Source of the DNA: Algibacter sp. L1A34
Lineage (GTDB): Bacteria; Bacteroidota; Bacteroidia; Flavobacteriales; Flavobacteriaceae
Direction of reading: 5' to 3'
NCBI RefSeq assembly: GCF_009796805.1
Contig: NZ_CP047029.1
Span: forward strand, 2,990,001-3,054,000
Length of the DNA stretch: 64,000 bases
The position numbers and the translations under genes were made by a program. The notes under the pieces were generated by a model, which was not told the origin of the DNA, searched no databases, and saw only the letters and a list, made by a program, of their open reading frames with translations. The stretch's first letter is position 1. Each line of letters starts with the position of its first letter. Of the stretch, positions 40,348 to 49,400 are shown piece after piece.

Positions 40348-40406
40348 GCATTTCGTCGATAAAAAGCAGTTAATAAACTACTTAAAAAAGCATTTCGTCG
40401 ATAAAA
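40348..40406 (+). promoter_or_regulatory. Candidate operator of the spr operon: two 17-bp direct repeats
   Basis: GCATTTCGTCGATAAAA occurs without mismatch at 40348-40364 and 40390-40406, start-to-start 42 bases (four helical turns). The near copy ends 26 bases before a TAnnTTTG box, so the centres would lie near -50 and -90, the place for an activator. The remaining bases of the 40103-40490 spacer are AT-rich with no gene. I do not know a regulator that binds this sequence. Confidence 0.65.
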
Positions 40407-40432
40407 GATGTCTTTTCATAGGATAAATATTG

Positions 40433-40440
40433 TATTTTTG
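40433..40440 (+). promoter_or_regulatory. -7 box of the spr operon
   Basis: TATTTTTG is a full TAnnTTTG match, 50 bases before the first ATG of the operon. The -33 TTTG element is poor, consistent with activator dependence on the upstream repeats. Confidence 0.55.
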
Positions 40441-40490
40441 AGGAAATTATTATGCAATTTTATTGTTCCAAGCCTAAAATTTAATTACTT

Positions 40491-41804
40491 ATGAAAAAGT
40501 TTACTTTAGAATTACTGTTGTTTTTGTTTCTGTTTGGTAGTGCCTTTGCTCAACAAGAAAAAGGAATAATAGGTGATAACAACTGGTTAGAGAATTGGAC
40601 GGAGTTCAATCCAAAACAATCTAACTACAGAGAACCTAATAAAATATTAACAGGTAACATTACCGAAGACTTAACTCTTAACAAAAGAGACACCTATTTA
40701 CTTATAGGTAGTGTTTTTGTAACCAACAATGCAACACTTACTATTGAACCTGGTACAGTAATAATTGGCGACTACGATACTAAAGCATCACTTACTATTG
40801 CTAAGGGCTCTTTTATAGTGGCAGAAGGTTTAGAAACCGATCCTATTGTTTTTACTTCAAATAGAAGTGTAAAGCGAGCTGGAGATTGGGGAGGAATATT
40901 TATACTTGGTGATGCTCCAACAAATAAATTTGGTAATGGTTCAGTAGTGTCCTTCTTTCCTGGTTTAGCTACAAAAGATTATGCATATACTGGTTTTGGA
41001 GGCGATAATGCAGAAAGCTGCTCGGGTATTTTACGATATGTTAGAATTGAATATGCTGGTAAACGAATTAAAGGTGCTGGGTATTTAAATGGTTTATTGC
41101 TAGCGGGTGTTGGAAACCAAACTGTATTAGAAAATATTATGATGAGTTATTCTGGTGGTGATGCTATTGAAGTTTGGGGAGGTGATGTCATTTTGAAAAA
41201 AGTAGTATCATATAGAACAAGTAGTAATGATTTTAAATTTAATTATGGTGTACAATGTGAGTTATTTAATTCAATAGCAATAAGGTCTCCTTATATTTCA
41301 AGTAGTGAAGGGTCTAGATGTTTTCAAATATTGGCTTATGACGATATTGCTGATGTCGATTTTTCTAAGCCCGGAACATCTGTAGTCGCAAAAAATGTTA
41401 CTATGATTAATAATAGTGAAAATTTAGCAGCCGATGTAGAAAAAGGTTTGGTAAAGGAAGCTGTATTTGTTGCTTATAATACATCATTAGAAATGAGTAA
41501 GACTGTAATCTCTGGTTTTAACCCGGCAGTTATTTTCGAAGAGAAGATAAATATTAATCAGGAAAGCCTAGATCAAATAAAATTTAGCAATATGTATTTT
41601 AATAATTGTAATGGAAACATTTTTGTTGAGCATAATTCTAATAATGAAGATCTAGAAAACTGGTACGGGAACTCTTCTTTTTTTAATGTTTATGCTAAAA
41701 GCAGAAATTCAGAAACATTTATTAATATAAGAGACGAGCGTATGCCTGATTATCGTTTAAGAATTAATGAAATTACTTCAGTACAAGATGTTAATATGGA
41801 CTAA
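40491..41804 (+). CDS. Exported beta-helix-like protein, first gene of spr operon
   Basis: Predicted 437-residue protein with a signal peptide (cleavage near GSAFAQ). From about 60 to 300 it shows the pattern of a right-handed parallel beta-helix (LTIEPGTVIIGDYDTKASLT, then IVAEGLETDPIVFTSN, GDWGGIFILGDAPTN, RYVRIEYAGKRIKGAG). No T9SS sorting domain is seen, so it probably remains periplasmic or attached in another way. It opens the gliding operon, 162 bases before the SprC-like gene. Equivalent genes occur upstream of sprC in other flavobacteria, from memory; role unknown. Confidence 0.8.
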   Translation: MKKFTLELLLFLFLFGSAFAQQEKGIIGDNNWLENWTEFNPKQSNYREPNKILTGNITEDLTLNKRDTYLLIGSVFVTNNATLTIEPGTVIIGDYDTKASLTIAKGSFIVAEGLETDPIVFTSNRSVKRAGDWGGIFILGDAPTNKFGNGSVVSFFPGLATKDYAYTGFGGDNAESCSGILRYVRIEYAGKRIKGAGYLNGLLLAGVGNQTVLENIMMSYSGGDAIEVWGGDVILKKVVSYRTSSNDFKFNYGVQCELFNSIAIRSPYISSSEGSRCFQILAYDDIADVDFSKPGTSVVAKNVTMINNSENLAADVEKGLVKEAVFVAYNTSLEMSKTVISGFNPAVIFEEKININQESLDQIKFSNMYFNNCNGNIFVEHNSNNEDLENWYGNSSFFNVYAKSRNSETFINIRDERMPDYRLRINEITSVQDVNMD

Positions 41805-41966
41805 TATTTTTTTAATCTACCATATTTAAGTTTTAAAAATACTTAAGTTATTGTTATTTAGCTGTTTGGCTCCTTCGTTTTTTAGGGGTTTTGTTCAGCT
41901 TTAATATAAGGTGTTGAAATATTAATTATTTGAGGATCTTTATTTATAAACATAAATTACTATAGA

Positions 41967-43412
41967 ATGAGACGTTTAAATGTTTTTATTTTTTTTGTTT
42001 TGAGTTTTACGCAAATAGTAAGTGCTCAAATAGGAAAACCAATGCTTGGTTTTACTCAGGCTTGTGCGAGTCCGTCATTTAATACCTACAATGTTACGTT
42101 TACTTTTTCTTCAGATATAGGATCAAATGCATCAAATCAGTTTGAAATAGAACTTTCCGACGAAAACGGCGATTTTTCAACAGCATCTACTATTTATGTT
42201 TCAGAAGCAGGAAGTGTAACAGTATCACCAGCAACATTAACATTTTCTTTGCCTACAACCACTTCAGGCGAAGGCTATGAAATTAAAATAAAAAGTACCG
42301 AACCAGCGGTTTCAAGTACTGCTTCCGATGCTTTTGCTGCATATTATAAAATTCAAGATTCACCATTTACTATTAATAATTTAATTGCAACTGGATCTTA
42401 TTGTTCATCAGGGAGTTACCTGTTAACTATTGATAATCCTGGTGATGATAAAAATGATTCACCATTAAAATATGAATCACTTACCTTTAAATGGTTTAAA
42501 GAAACAGGCCCATCAACTTCAGTTTTTGTGGATTACGGTAATACTTTGGAAGTAGATTCTCCAGGTATATATTTTGTAGAAACTAATTATGGAACTTGTA
42601 CTTCAAATTCATATTCAAATCGTGTTACTATAGATGAAGTTGAGCTTGATGCGTCAACATTTACTATAAACTCCAGCTTAGAAATTCCATATTGTGCTAG
42701 CGACGGACCAACCATTTTAACGGCTATTAAGGGTGATACATATCAATGGTTTTTAGATGATGTTGAAATTACTGGGGCTACGGAACAAATGTATACAACA
42801 AATGTAGAAGGAACTTATTTAGTAAATGTAAGCTTAGGAAGTTGTTCATCCAGTGCAACTATAGATTTAGTAAATACCGATTTTACTGCAAGTATTGATG
42901 TACCAGAGTATAACGATATTGAAGCAAATGAAACTTTAGAAATTAATGTTACAACTACAGCAACAGATCCTCAATTTAATTGGTATTTAGATAAAACATC
43001 TGTCGCTACAGGTATTAGTTATGAAGCTACTGAATCTGGTAATTACACGGTTGAAGTATTACAAACAACGGGATGTGTTTCAACAAAAACATTTTCGTTT
43101 GAAGTAAATAAAAAGACAGGTACTGATAAAATAGATCCATTTCCGGATGTTGAGCAAATTCCAAATATAATTAGCCCAAATAATGACGGTGAAAATGATA
43201 CCTGGGTAATTCCTAAAATTTATGTTAGTGGCACAAATGCTAAAGTGTTGATATTTAGTCCGCAAGGTAAAATAGTTTTTAAGACCGATGATTATCAAAA
43301 TAACTGGCCAATAAATCAAATAGAATTTAAAAGTATAAATCCAGTGTATTATTACATAATTACGACCGAAAATAACGAAATACATAAAGGATCGATAACT
43401 GTTATTAGATAA
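41967..43412 (+). CDS. sprC: SprC-like T9SS type B sorting-domain protein
   Basis: Predicted 481-residue exported protein: signal peptide (ending IVSAQ), three Ig-like segments (about 30-380; YQWFLDDVEITGATEQMYTT, FNWYLDKTSVATGISYEA), then a gliding-motility-associated type B sorting domain from about 395 (IPNIISPNNDGENDTWVIPK, then VLIFSPQGKIVFKT and YYYIITTENN). It starts the sprC-sprD-sprB-sprF order. The next ATG overlaps its stop by one base (TAATG). The gene name rests on position and domain type, not on an alignment. Confidence 0.8.
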   Translation: MRRLNVFIFFVLSFTQIVSAQIGKPMLGFTQACASPSFNTYNVTFTFSSDIGSNASNQFEIELSDENGDFSTASTIYVSEAGSVTVSPATLTFSLPTTTSGEGYEIKIKSTEPAVSSTASDAFAAYYKIQDSPFTINNLIATGSYCSSGSYLLTIDNPGDDKNDSPLKYESLTFKWFKETGPSTSVFVDYGNTLEVDSPGIYFVETNYGTCTSNSYSNRVTIDEVELDASTFTINSSLEIPYCASDGPTILTAIKGDTYQWFLDDVEITGATEQMYTTNVEGTYLVNVSLGSCSSSATIDLVNTDFTASIDVPEYNDIEANETLEINVTTTATDPQFNWYLDKTSVATGISYEATESGNYTVEVLQTTGCVSTKTFSFEVNKKTGTDKIDPFPDVEQIPNIISPNNDGENDTWVIPKIYVSGTNAKVLIFSPQGKIVFKTDDYQNNWPINQIEFKSINPVYYYIITTENNEIHKGSITVIR

Positions 43413-46400
43413 TGAAAAAGTATATTCTACATACCGTTTTATTTTTGTGTTTAACTACTCAGGTCTATTCTCAAGAGAATGATATTGCCGCGTTTGCATT
43501 ACCTGTTAGGAATTCGTTAAAATTCAACAAATATGCCTTAAATCCTACATTTAGTTTTGTGCGGGAACAAAATAAATATATAAGTATTACCAATAAAAGG
43601 CAATGGGTTCAATTCGAAAATTCTCCTGAGAATTATTTATTAAGTTATTCTGGCCGGTTTAGTGAAAATATTGGAGCCGGTATTGGTTTATTTCAGCAAA
43701 ACATTGGTGTATTTACTAACTTTGGCGGTGTTTTGAATTTTGCTTACAATGCTGTTCTTAATCGAGACAGTAATTTAACTTTTGGTACTAATATAGCATT
43801 TTATCAAAGTGGTATAAATGAAGGTAAAGTTGTTTCTAACTATCCTGATTCAGCATTAAATAATATAGAAAAAAGCTCAGTTATTACAATAAATCCAGGG
43901 CTTAATTATGGAACTAAATTCTTAGATTTTGGTGTTGCTATTAATAATTTGGTTTCATATAATATGAATTCTTCCGAACTTATTGAAGAAAATCCAGAGC
44001 AAAGTGTTCAAGGTCATATTATGTACACGGGCTATATACAAAGTCGTGGTTTTTTTGATGAAAGTAAATTTTCTGGTTTAGTGAGATCGGAGTTTAAAAA
44101 AGATGAAACTGTAGTATCTGGAATTATGATGCTTGCTATGCCTAAAGGTATATGGACACAAGTTGGATATAATACGCTTTATGGTGTTTCGGCAGGATTA
44201 GGTTTAAATGTAAGTAATTCAATAGCAATAGAATATAATTACGAGAAATCTATGGGGGAGTTGTCAGGATTTGGTAATTCTCATGAAATTACTTTGGCTT
44301 ATAAATTCAAAAAGAAATTTAGATATGATTATAGTGATGACGAGGAAGAAACTTCACTTTTTTCTCCATCAAATAAACCAAAACGATCAGCTTCAAAACA
44401 ATCAGCTAAAACAAGTGAAAGTGATAAAGAAAAATTTAGAAATAATAGAGTAGCAAGTTCCGAAGTAAAAGAAGAAAGAAAAGTTGAAAAAATAGCAGAA
44501 GTAAAAGCTAAAGCAGAAGAAGTTGCTAAAACGAGAGAAATAGCACGAGAAAAAGCTAAAACGGCAAGAGTAGCTAAAGCAAATCAATTAGCATACAAAT
44601 TATATAAAGCGAAACAAGCTAAAGAAGCAGCAAGAGCAAAACAATTAGCAAGTGCGCAAGCTAGAGCGGAAGAAGTTGCTAAAGCTAGACAATTAACAGC
44701 GGAACAAGCTAAAGCAGAAGAAGTTGCAAGAGCGAAACAATTAGCTGAAGAACAAGCTAAAGCAGAAGAAGTTGCAAGAGCGAAACAATTAGCTGAAGAA
44801 CAAGCTAAAGCAGAAGAAGTTGCAAGAGCGAAACAATTAGCTGAAGAAAAAGCTAAAGCAGAAGAAGTTGCGAGAGCGAAACAATTAGCTGAAGAAAAAG
44901 CTAAAGCAGAAGAAGTTGCAAGAGCAAATAAATTGACAGAAGAGCAAGCTAAAGCAGAAGCAGCTGCAAGAGCAAAACAATTAGCAGAAGAAAAAGCTAA
45001 AGCAGAAGAAGTTGCAAGAGCGAAACAATTAGCAGATGAAAAAGCTAAAGCAGAAGAAGTTGCAAGAGCAAATAAATTGACAGAAGAGCAAGCTAAAGCA
45101 GAAGAAATTGCTAGAGCGAAACAATTAGCAGATGAAAAAGCTAAAGCAGAAGCAGTTGCAAGAGCAAAACAATTAGCGGATGAAAAAGCTAAAGCTGAAG
45201 AAGTTGCAAGAGCAAATAAATTGACAGTAGAGCAAGCTAAAGCAGAAGCAGTTGCAAGAGCGAAACAATTAGCAGATGAAAAAGCTAAAGCAGAAGCAGT
45301 TGCAAGAGCAAAACAATTAGCGGATGAAAAAGCTAAAGCAGAAGAAATTGCAAGAGCGAAACAATTAGCAGAAGAAAAAGCTAAATCTGAAGAAGTTGCA
45401 AGAGCAAATAAATTGACAGAAGAGCAAGCTAAAGCAGAAGCAGCTGCAAGAGCGAAACAATTAGCGGATGAAAAAGCTAAAGCTGAAGAAATTGCAAGAG
45501 CAAAACAATTAGCAGATGAAAAAGCTAAAGCTTTAGAAAATCAACCTGTGGCTGTAGTTACGCCACAACCGATGATTGATATAACGAAATTAACCGATGC
45601 ATCTAAGATAAAACAAGAGGATTTATTAAGCCGATTAAATGAAAAAACGGCTGGCAAACAAAAAGATCTTGATGATTTGAAAAAGGAAAATGATTTAAGA
45701 GATAAAGGTATTGTTAGCCCTCCAAAACCATTTAGACGTGTTTCTGAAGAAAATGCAGCTTTAGAAGCCTTAAAGATTGAGGTTGATGATGTTATAAGTG
45801 CAAGAACTGATAAAATAAAAGAGATTGAAGATTTATACAACCAGAGACGTAAAAAGGTTAAAAGTAAAGACGACCCTCTTAATATTATTTATTTAGATGC
45901 CATTGAGCTTCTATATAAAGAACAAAAAGAAGCAAAAGAAACGAAGGAAAGATTAGTTTCTACACTTGAGCGTATTAAAATAGCAACAGATATTGAAAGA
46001 AAACGTCGTATTAAAAAAGCTGATTATGAAAATGAGGAGGATCGATTTAAGAAGGATAGAGCAGCTTTAGCTAGAATTAAAAATAATACAGAAGTTAGTA
46101 CAGAACCGCTAACAGAAAGTGATTTCGATTTTGGTAAAAAGTTAAGTAATATTCAAATTATGAAAGGAGTAGATAATGTGGAAAGCGGATATTATTTGGT
46201 AGTTGCCGTACATAGTGATGTTGCTAAAAGAGATGCTTTTTTAGCCAAAGCAGTGGCTGCAGGACAATCAAATATTGATTTCTTTTATGATGTTAATAGT
46301 AGTAACTATTTTATTTATTATCAAAAATTTGATGATATCGAAATGGCATCAAGAGTTTTACTAAACAGAAACAATAAACCATACGATAGTAGAATGTCAA

Positions 46401-46420
46401 TGGTTAAAATAGAGAATTAA
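43412..46420 (+). CDS. sprD: SprD-like protein: PorP/SprF barrel plus long helical repeat and SPOR-like end
   Basis: Predicted 1002-residue outer-membrane/periplasmic protein. Signal peptide 1-21; PorP/SprF-type domain about 22-310 (KYALNPTFSFVREQNKYISI, then NKRQW and GNSHEITLAYKFKKK); charged linker; 304 residues of 16-residue repeats at 401-704 rich in A, K, E; a second helical segment 705-910; and a compact end domain about 915-1002 (SGYYLVVAVHSDVAKRDAFL, YFIYYQKFDDIEMAS) resembling SPOR-like modules. Together it could anchor at the outer membrane and reach peptidoglycan. It lies between the SprC-like and SprB-like genes. Confidence 0.82.
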   Translation: MKKYILHTVLFLCLTTQVYSQENDIAAFALPVRNSLKFNKYALNPTFSFVREQNKYISITNKRQWVQFENSPENYLLSYSGRFSENIGAGIGLFQQNIGVFTNFGGVLNFAYNAVLNRDSNLTFGTNIAFYQSGINEGKVVSNYPDSALNNIEKSSVITINPGLNYGTKFLDFGVAINNLVSYNMNSSELIEENPEQSVQGHIMYTGYIQSRGFFDESKFSGLVRSEFKKDETVVSGIMMLAMPKGIWTQVGYNTLYGVSAGLGLNVSNSIAIEYNYEKSMGELSGFGNSHEITLAYKFKKKFRYDYSDDEEETSLFSPSNKPKRSASKQSAKTSESDKEKFRNNRVASSEVKEERKVEKIAEVKAKAEEVAKTREIAREKAKTARVAKANQLAYKLYKAKQAKEAARAKQLASAQARAEEVAKARQLTAEQAKAEEVARAKQLAEEQAKAEEVARAKQLAEEQAKAEEVARAKQLAEEKAKAEEVARAKQLAEEKAKAEEVARANKLTEEQAKAEAAARAKQLAEEKAKAEEVARAKQLADEKAKAEEVARANKLTEEQAKAEEIARAKQLADEKAKAEAVARAKQLADEKAKAEEVARANKLTVEQAKAEAVARAKQLADEKAKAEAVARAKQLADEKAKAEEIARAKQLAEEKAKSEEVARANKLTEEQAKAEAAARAKQLADEKAKAEEIARAKQLADEKAKALENQPVAVVTPQPMIDITKLTDASKIKQEDLLSRLNEKTAGKQKDLDDLKKENDLRDKGIVSPPKPFRRVSEENAALEALKIEVDDVISARTDKIKEIEDLYNQRRKKVKSKDDPLNIIYLDAIELLYKEQKEAKETKERLVSTLERIKIATDIERKRRIKKADYENEEDRFKKDRAALARIKNNTEVSTEPLTESDFDFGKKLSNIQIMKGVDNVESGYYLVVAVHSDVAKRDAFLAKAVAAGQSNIDFFYDVNSSNYFIYYQKFDDIEMASRVLLNRNNKPYDSRMSMVKIEN
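44612..45523 (+). repeat. Nineteen 48-base tandem repeats in sprD
   Basis: The 912 bases equal exactly 19 units of 48 bp, each coding 16 residues of the form AKAEEVARAKQLAEEQ. Units 7, 10, 13 and 17 carry the variant ANKLT in place of AKQLA, so a higher-order pattern of three (once four) units is present. Neighbouring units are almost identical as DNA, so copy number probably varies between strains. Confidence 0.92.
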
Positions 46421-46487
46421 AAAAAAACAAGCATACTGTTTATTTTTCATAGCCTTAAAATGAAAAATAAATGTAACTAGAACTATC

Positions 46488-49400
46488 ATGAAAAAAACTA
46501 CTTATTTAAACAAAGGCTTAGCAATATTGCTACTATTATTCAGTTTTCAAGCTTTTGCACAAAATTATGTGAATTTTACTCCAAGATTCGATCAAGATCT
46601 TAAAGGGGATATAGTTTTAATTGGTAATAATACTTTAGGTCCAGATAATAATGCCTTTAATAATAATAGCACGTATAATCATAACGTTAATATGCGTTAT
46701 ATTGATATAGATGGAGATGCTTCTACATTTAGTTCCACGAGTGCAGATTTAGTAATCCCAAATATTGATTGCTACAAAATTATTCATGCTGGTTTATATT
46801 GGGGTGCTGTTTCAAGAGGAACGGCTCCTATTACTGATATAAAATTTAAAGGACCAGAAGGCGGTTATAATGATATTACGGGAGAAATTATTTATGATGC
46901 AAATGGCACTTTAGTTACAGGGAGTAGTTACCCTTATTCTTGTTATGCGGATGTTACAAGTATAGTTACAGGTATAACTAATAATACAGGAACTTACACG
47001 GTTGCAAATGTATCTAGTGAGGAAGGTAGATCGGCTTCGCTTACCCCAAGAAATGGTACAGGCTTTTCTGCAGGTTGGTCGTTATTTATTGTTTATGAAG
47101 ATCCTACATTACCAGGAAAATCGATTACGAGTTTTGATGGTTTTAGTGCTATTAGTACCTCGGTAAATTTAGATATTCCTATTTCAGGATTTAGAACTAT
47201 TCCTGCACCAGCACCTGTTCGTGCAAATTTAGCCTTTGCTACTTTGGAAGGTGATAAACCAATTAACGGTGATAGACTTAGAATTAACGGTTCTAGTTTA
47301 TCGTCAACAGATAGAAATAGTTGGAATTTCTTTAATAGTTCAGTAACGCAATTAAGCGGATTACCTGTTAATAATAGAAACCCAAACAGTACAAATACAT
47401 TAGGTTTTGATACTGGTATTATGAATGTGCCCAACCCCGGGAATGGAGTTATAGCAAATAATGCCACAAATGCAACTATACGATTGGAAAGTAGTGGAGA
47501 TACATATTTTCAATATTTTTTCGCGTTAGCCGTCGAAATTATTGAACCTAAAATTGTACTTACCAAAATTGTTGAAAATGATACAGGAACTAATATAGGA
47601 GGAGAAATAGTAGAACTTGGTGATCAATTAAATTACGTTATTGGTTTTCAAAATACAGGAAACGATAACGCGACAGAAGTAATTATTAGAGATATATTAC
47701 CACAAAATATTGTGTTTGATTATCCAGCGGATTTAGCACCTCTACCACCAGGTGTTACTGTCCAAAGTTATGACGAGGCCACGAGAGAGTTAATTTTTCA
47801 AATTGACGAATCGGCTGTTGAGGAAAACGATCCTCTTGGAGAAATTAGATTTTCAGTAAGGGTGGTTTCAACTTGTAGTTTACTTAGTGACGCATGTTCT
47901 AATTTAGTAGATAATCAGGCATATGCAACTTATAATGGTACGTTAAATCCACTTTTCACTATTTCTGATGACCCTAGTTTTTCAGAAAATACGGGGTGTT
48001 TATTAAACCCTAAGGCTACCAATTTTTTAGCAGATATAAATGATTGTAGCTTTGAAGAAGAAGTAACTCTTTGTGGAGCAACTACAGAATTAGTGGCTGC
48101 CGATGGTTACAATAATTATACATGGTCTACCAGTCCTTCACTTACTCCAGTTATTGGAAATACGCAATCTATAAGCGTTACTGAAACAGGAACTTATTAT
48201 GTTTATAATGAAGCAGTAGCGCCTTGTAAATCTATAAATCAAGTATTTAATGTTGTTAATTTTGGAACAACGGTTAATAATCCTGTGCTTCCTTATGCCG
48301 ATCAAGTTGTAATTTGTCCTAATGATGGAAAAGAATTACCAAATATTTTTCTATGTGGAGCAAATGATTCAACGGTTATTCAAACAGGAATTTCCGATAC
48401 ATCGTCAATGATTTGGGAGAAATTGGACGAGGCTAGTTGCGATGCTGTAACTAACCAAGACTGTGCTAATGAAAGTGATACGTGTACATGGAATCAAGTA
48501 GAAACTGGACCAAATTTTACAGCCGATACTGCTGGACAATATAGGTTAACCTTAAATTACACAGGAGGTTGTTTTAATCAGTATTATTTCAATGTATATG
48601 AAAATATTTTGGAACCAAATACAACATCACGTGATATTTTTTGTACAACTACAGGTGAAATTGTAGTTGGGGGAGTACCTAGTGGTTACGAATATAGTAT
48701 TGATGGAACAAACTACCAATCGAGTAATGTGTTTCCTATTTCAACTCCAGATTTTTATACTGTTTATATTAGACAAGTAGGTGTATCACCAAACCCGTGT
48801 ATATTTACTGTTCCAGATATTCAAATTCGTGAGCGTGATTTTACAGGTTCAACTATAATTACACAACCGCTTTGTTATGGTGATAAAGGAAATATTAATT
48901 TAGCTGCGAATGATGTTCGTCCGCAGTATTTCTTTACGCTTTATAGCGGTTTAACTTTAGTAAACAGTGTAGGGCCAATTAATGAAAATAGTTATAAGTT
49001 CGAAAACTTAAATCCAGGATTTTATACGGTTAATGTTTCTTCGGAAGATGGTTGTACATTTTCTGAGACTGTAGAAATTATAAATCCACCTTTATTAACA
49101 GCAACTTCGGCATTAACAACCCCGTTAACGTGTATTGATGGAGAAATTACCGTGTATCCAGAAGGAGGAACTGCACCATATTTCTATTTTATTAATAGTA
49201 CAACGGAATTCCAAAGTTCGGCAACAATAGATGTAACGTCTGCTGGTGTTTTTGATATTATGGTTGTAGATTCAAATAACTGTAGTGCAACAACATCTAT
49301 TACGGTGGAAGATATTCCGGCTCCAGTTTATACTATAGCTGAAACAGATATTTTATGTTATGGTTATGATTCTGGAGAAATTGAATTTAACGTTACTAAT

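Noticed and set aside
44612-45523. CRISPR-like regular repeats
   Set aside because: The 48-bp units are contiguous, in frame and coding, with no spacers.
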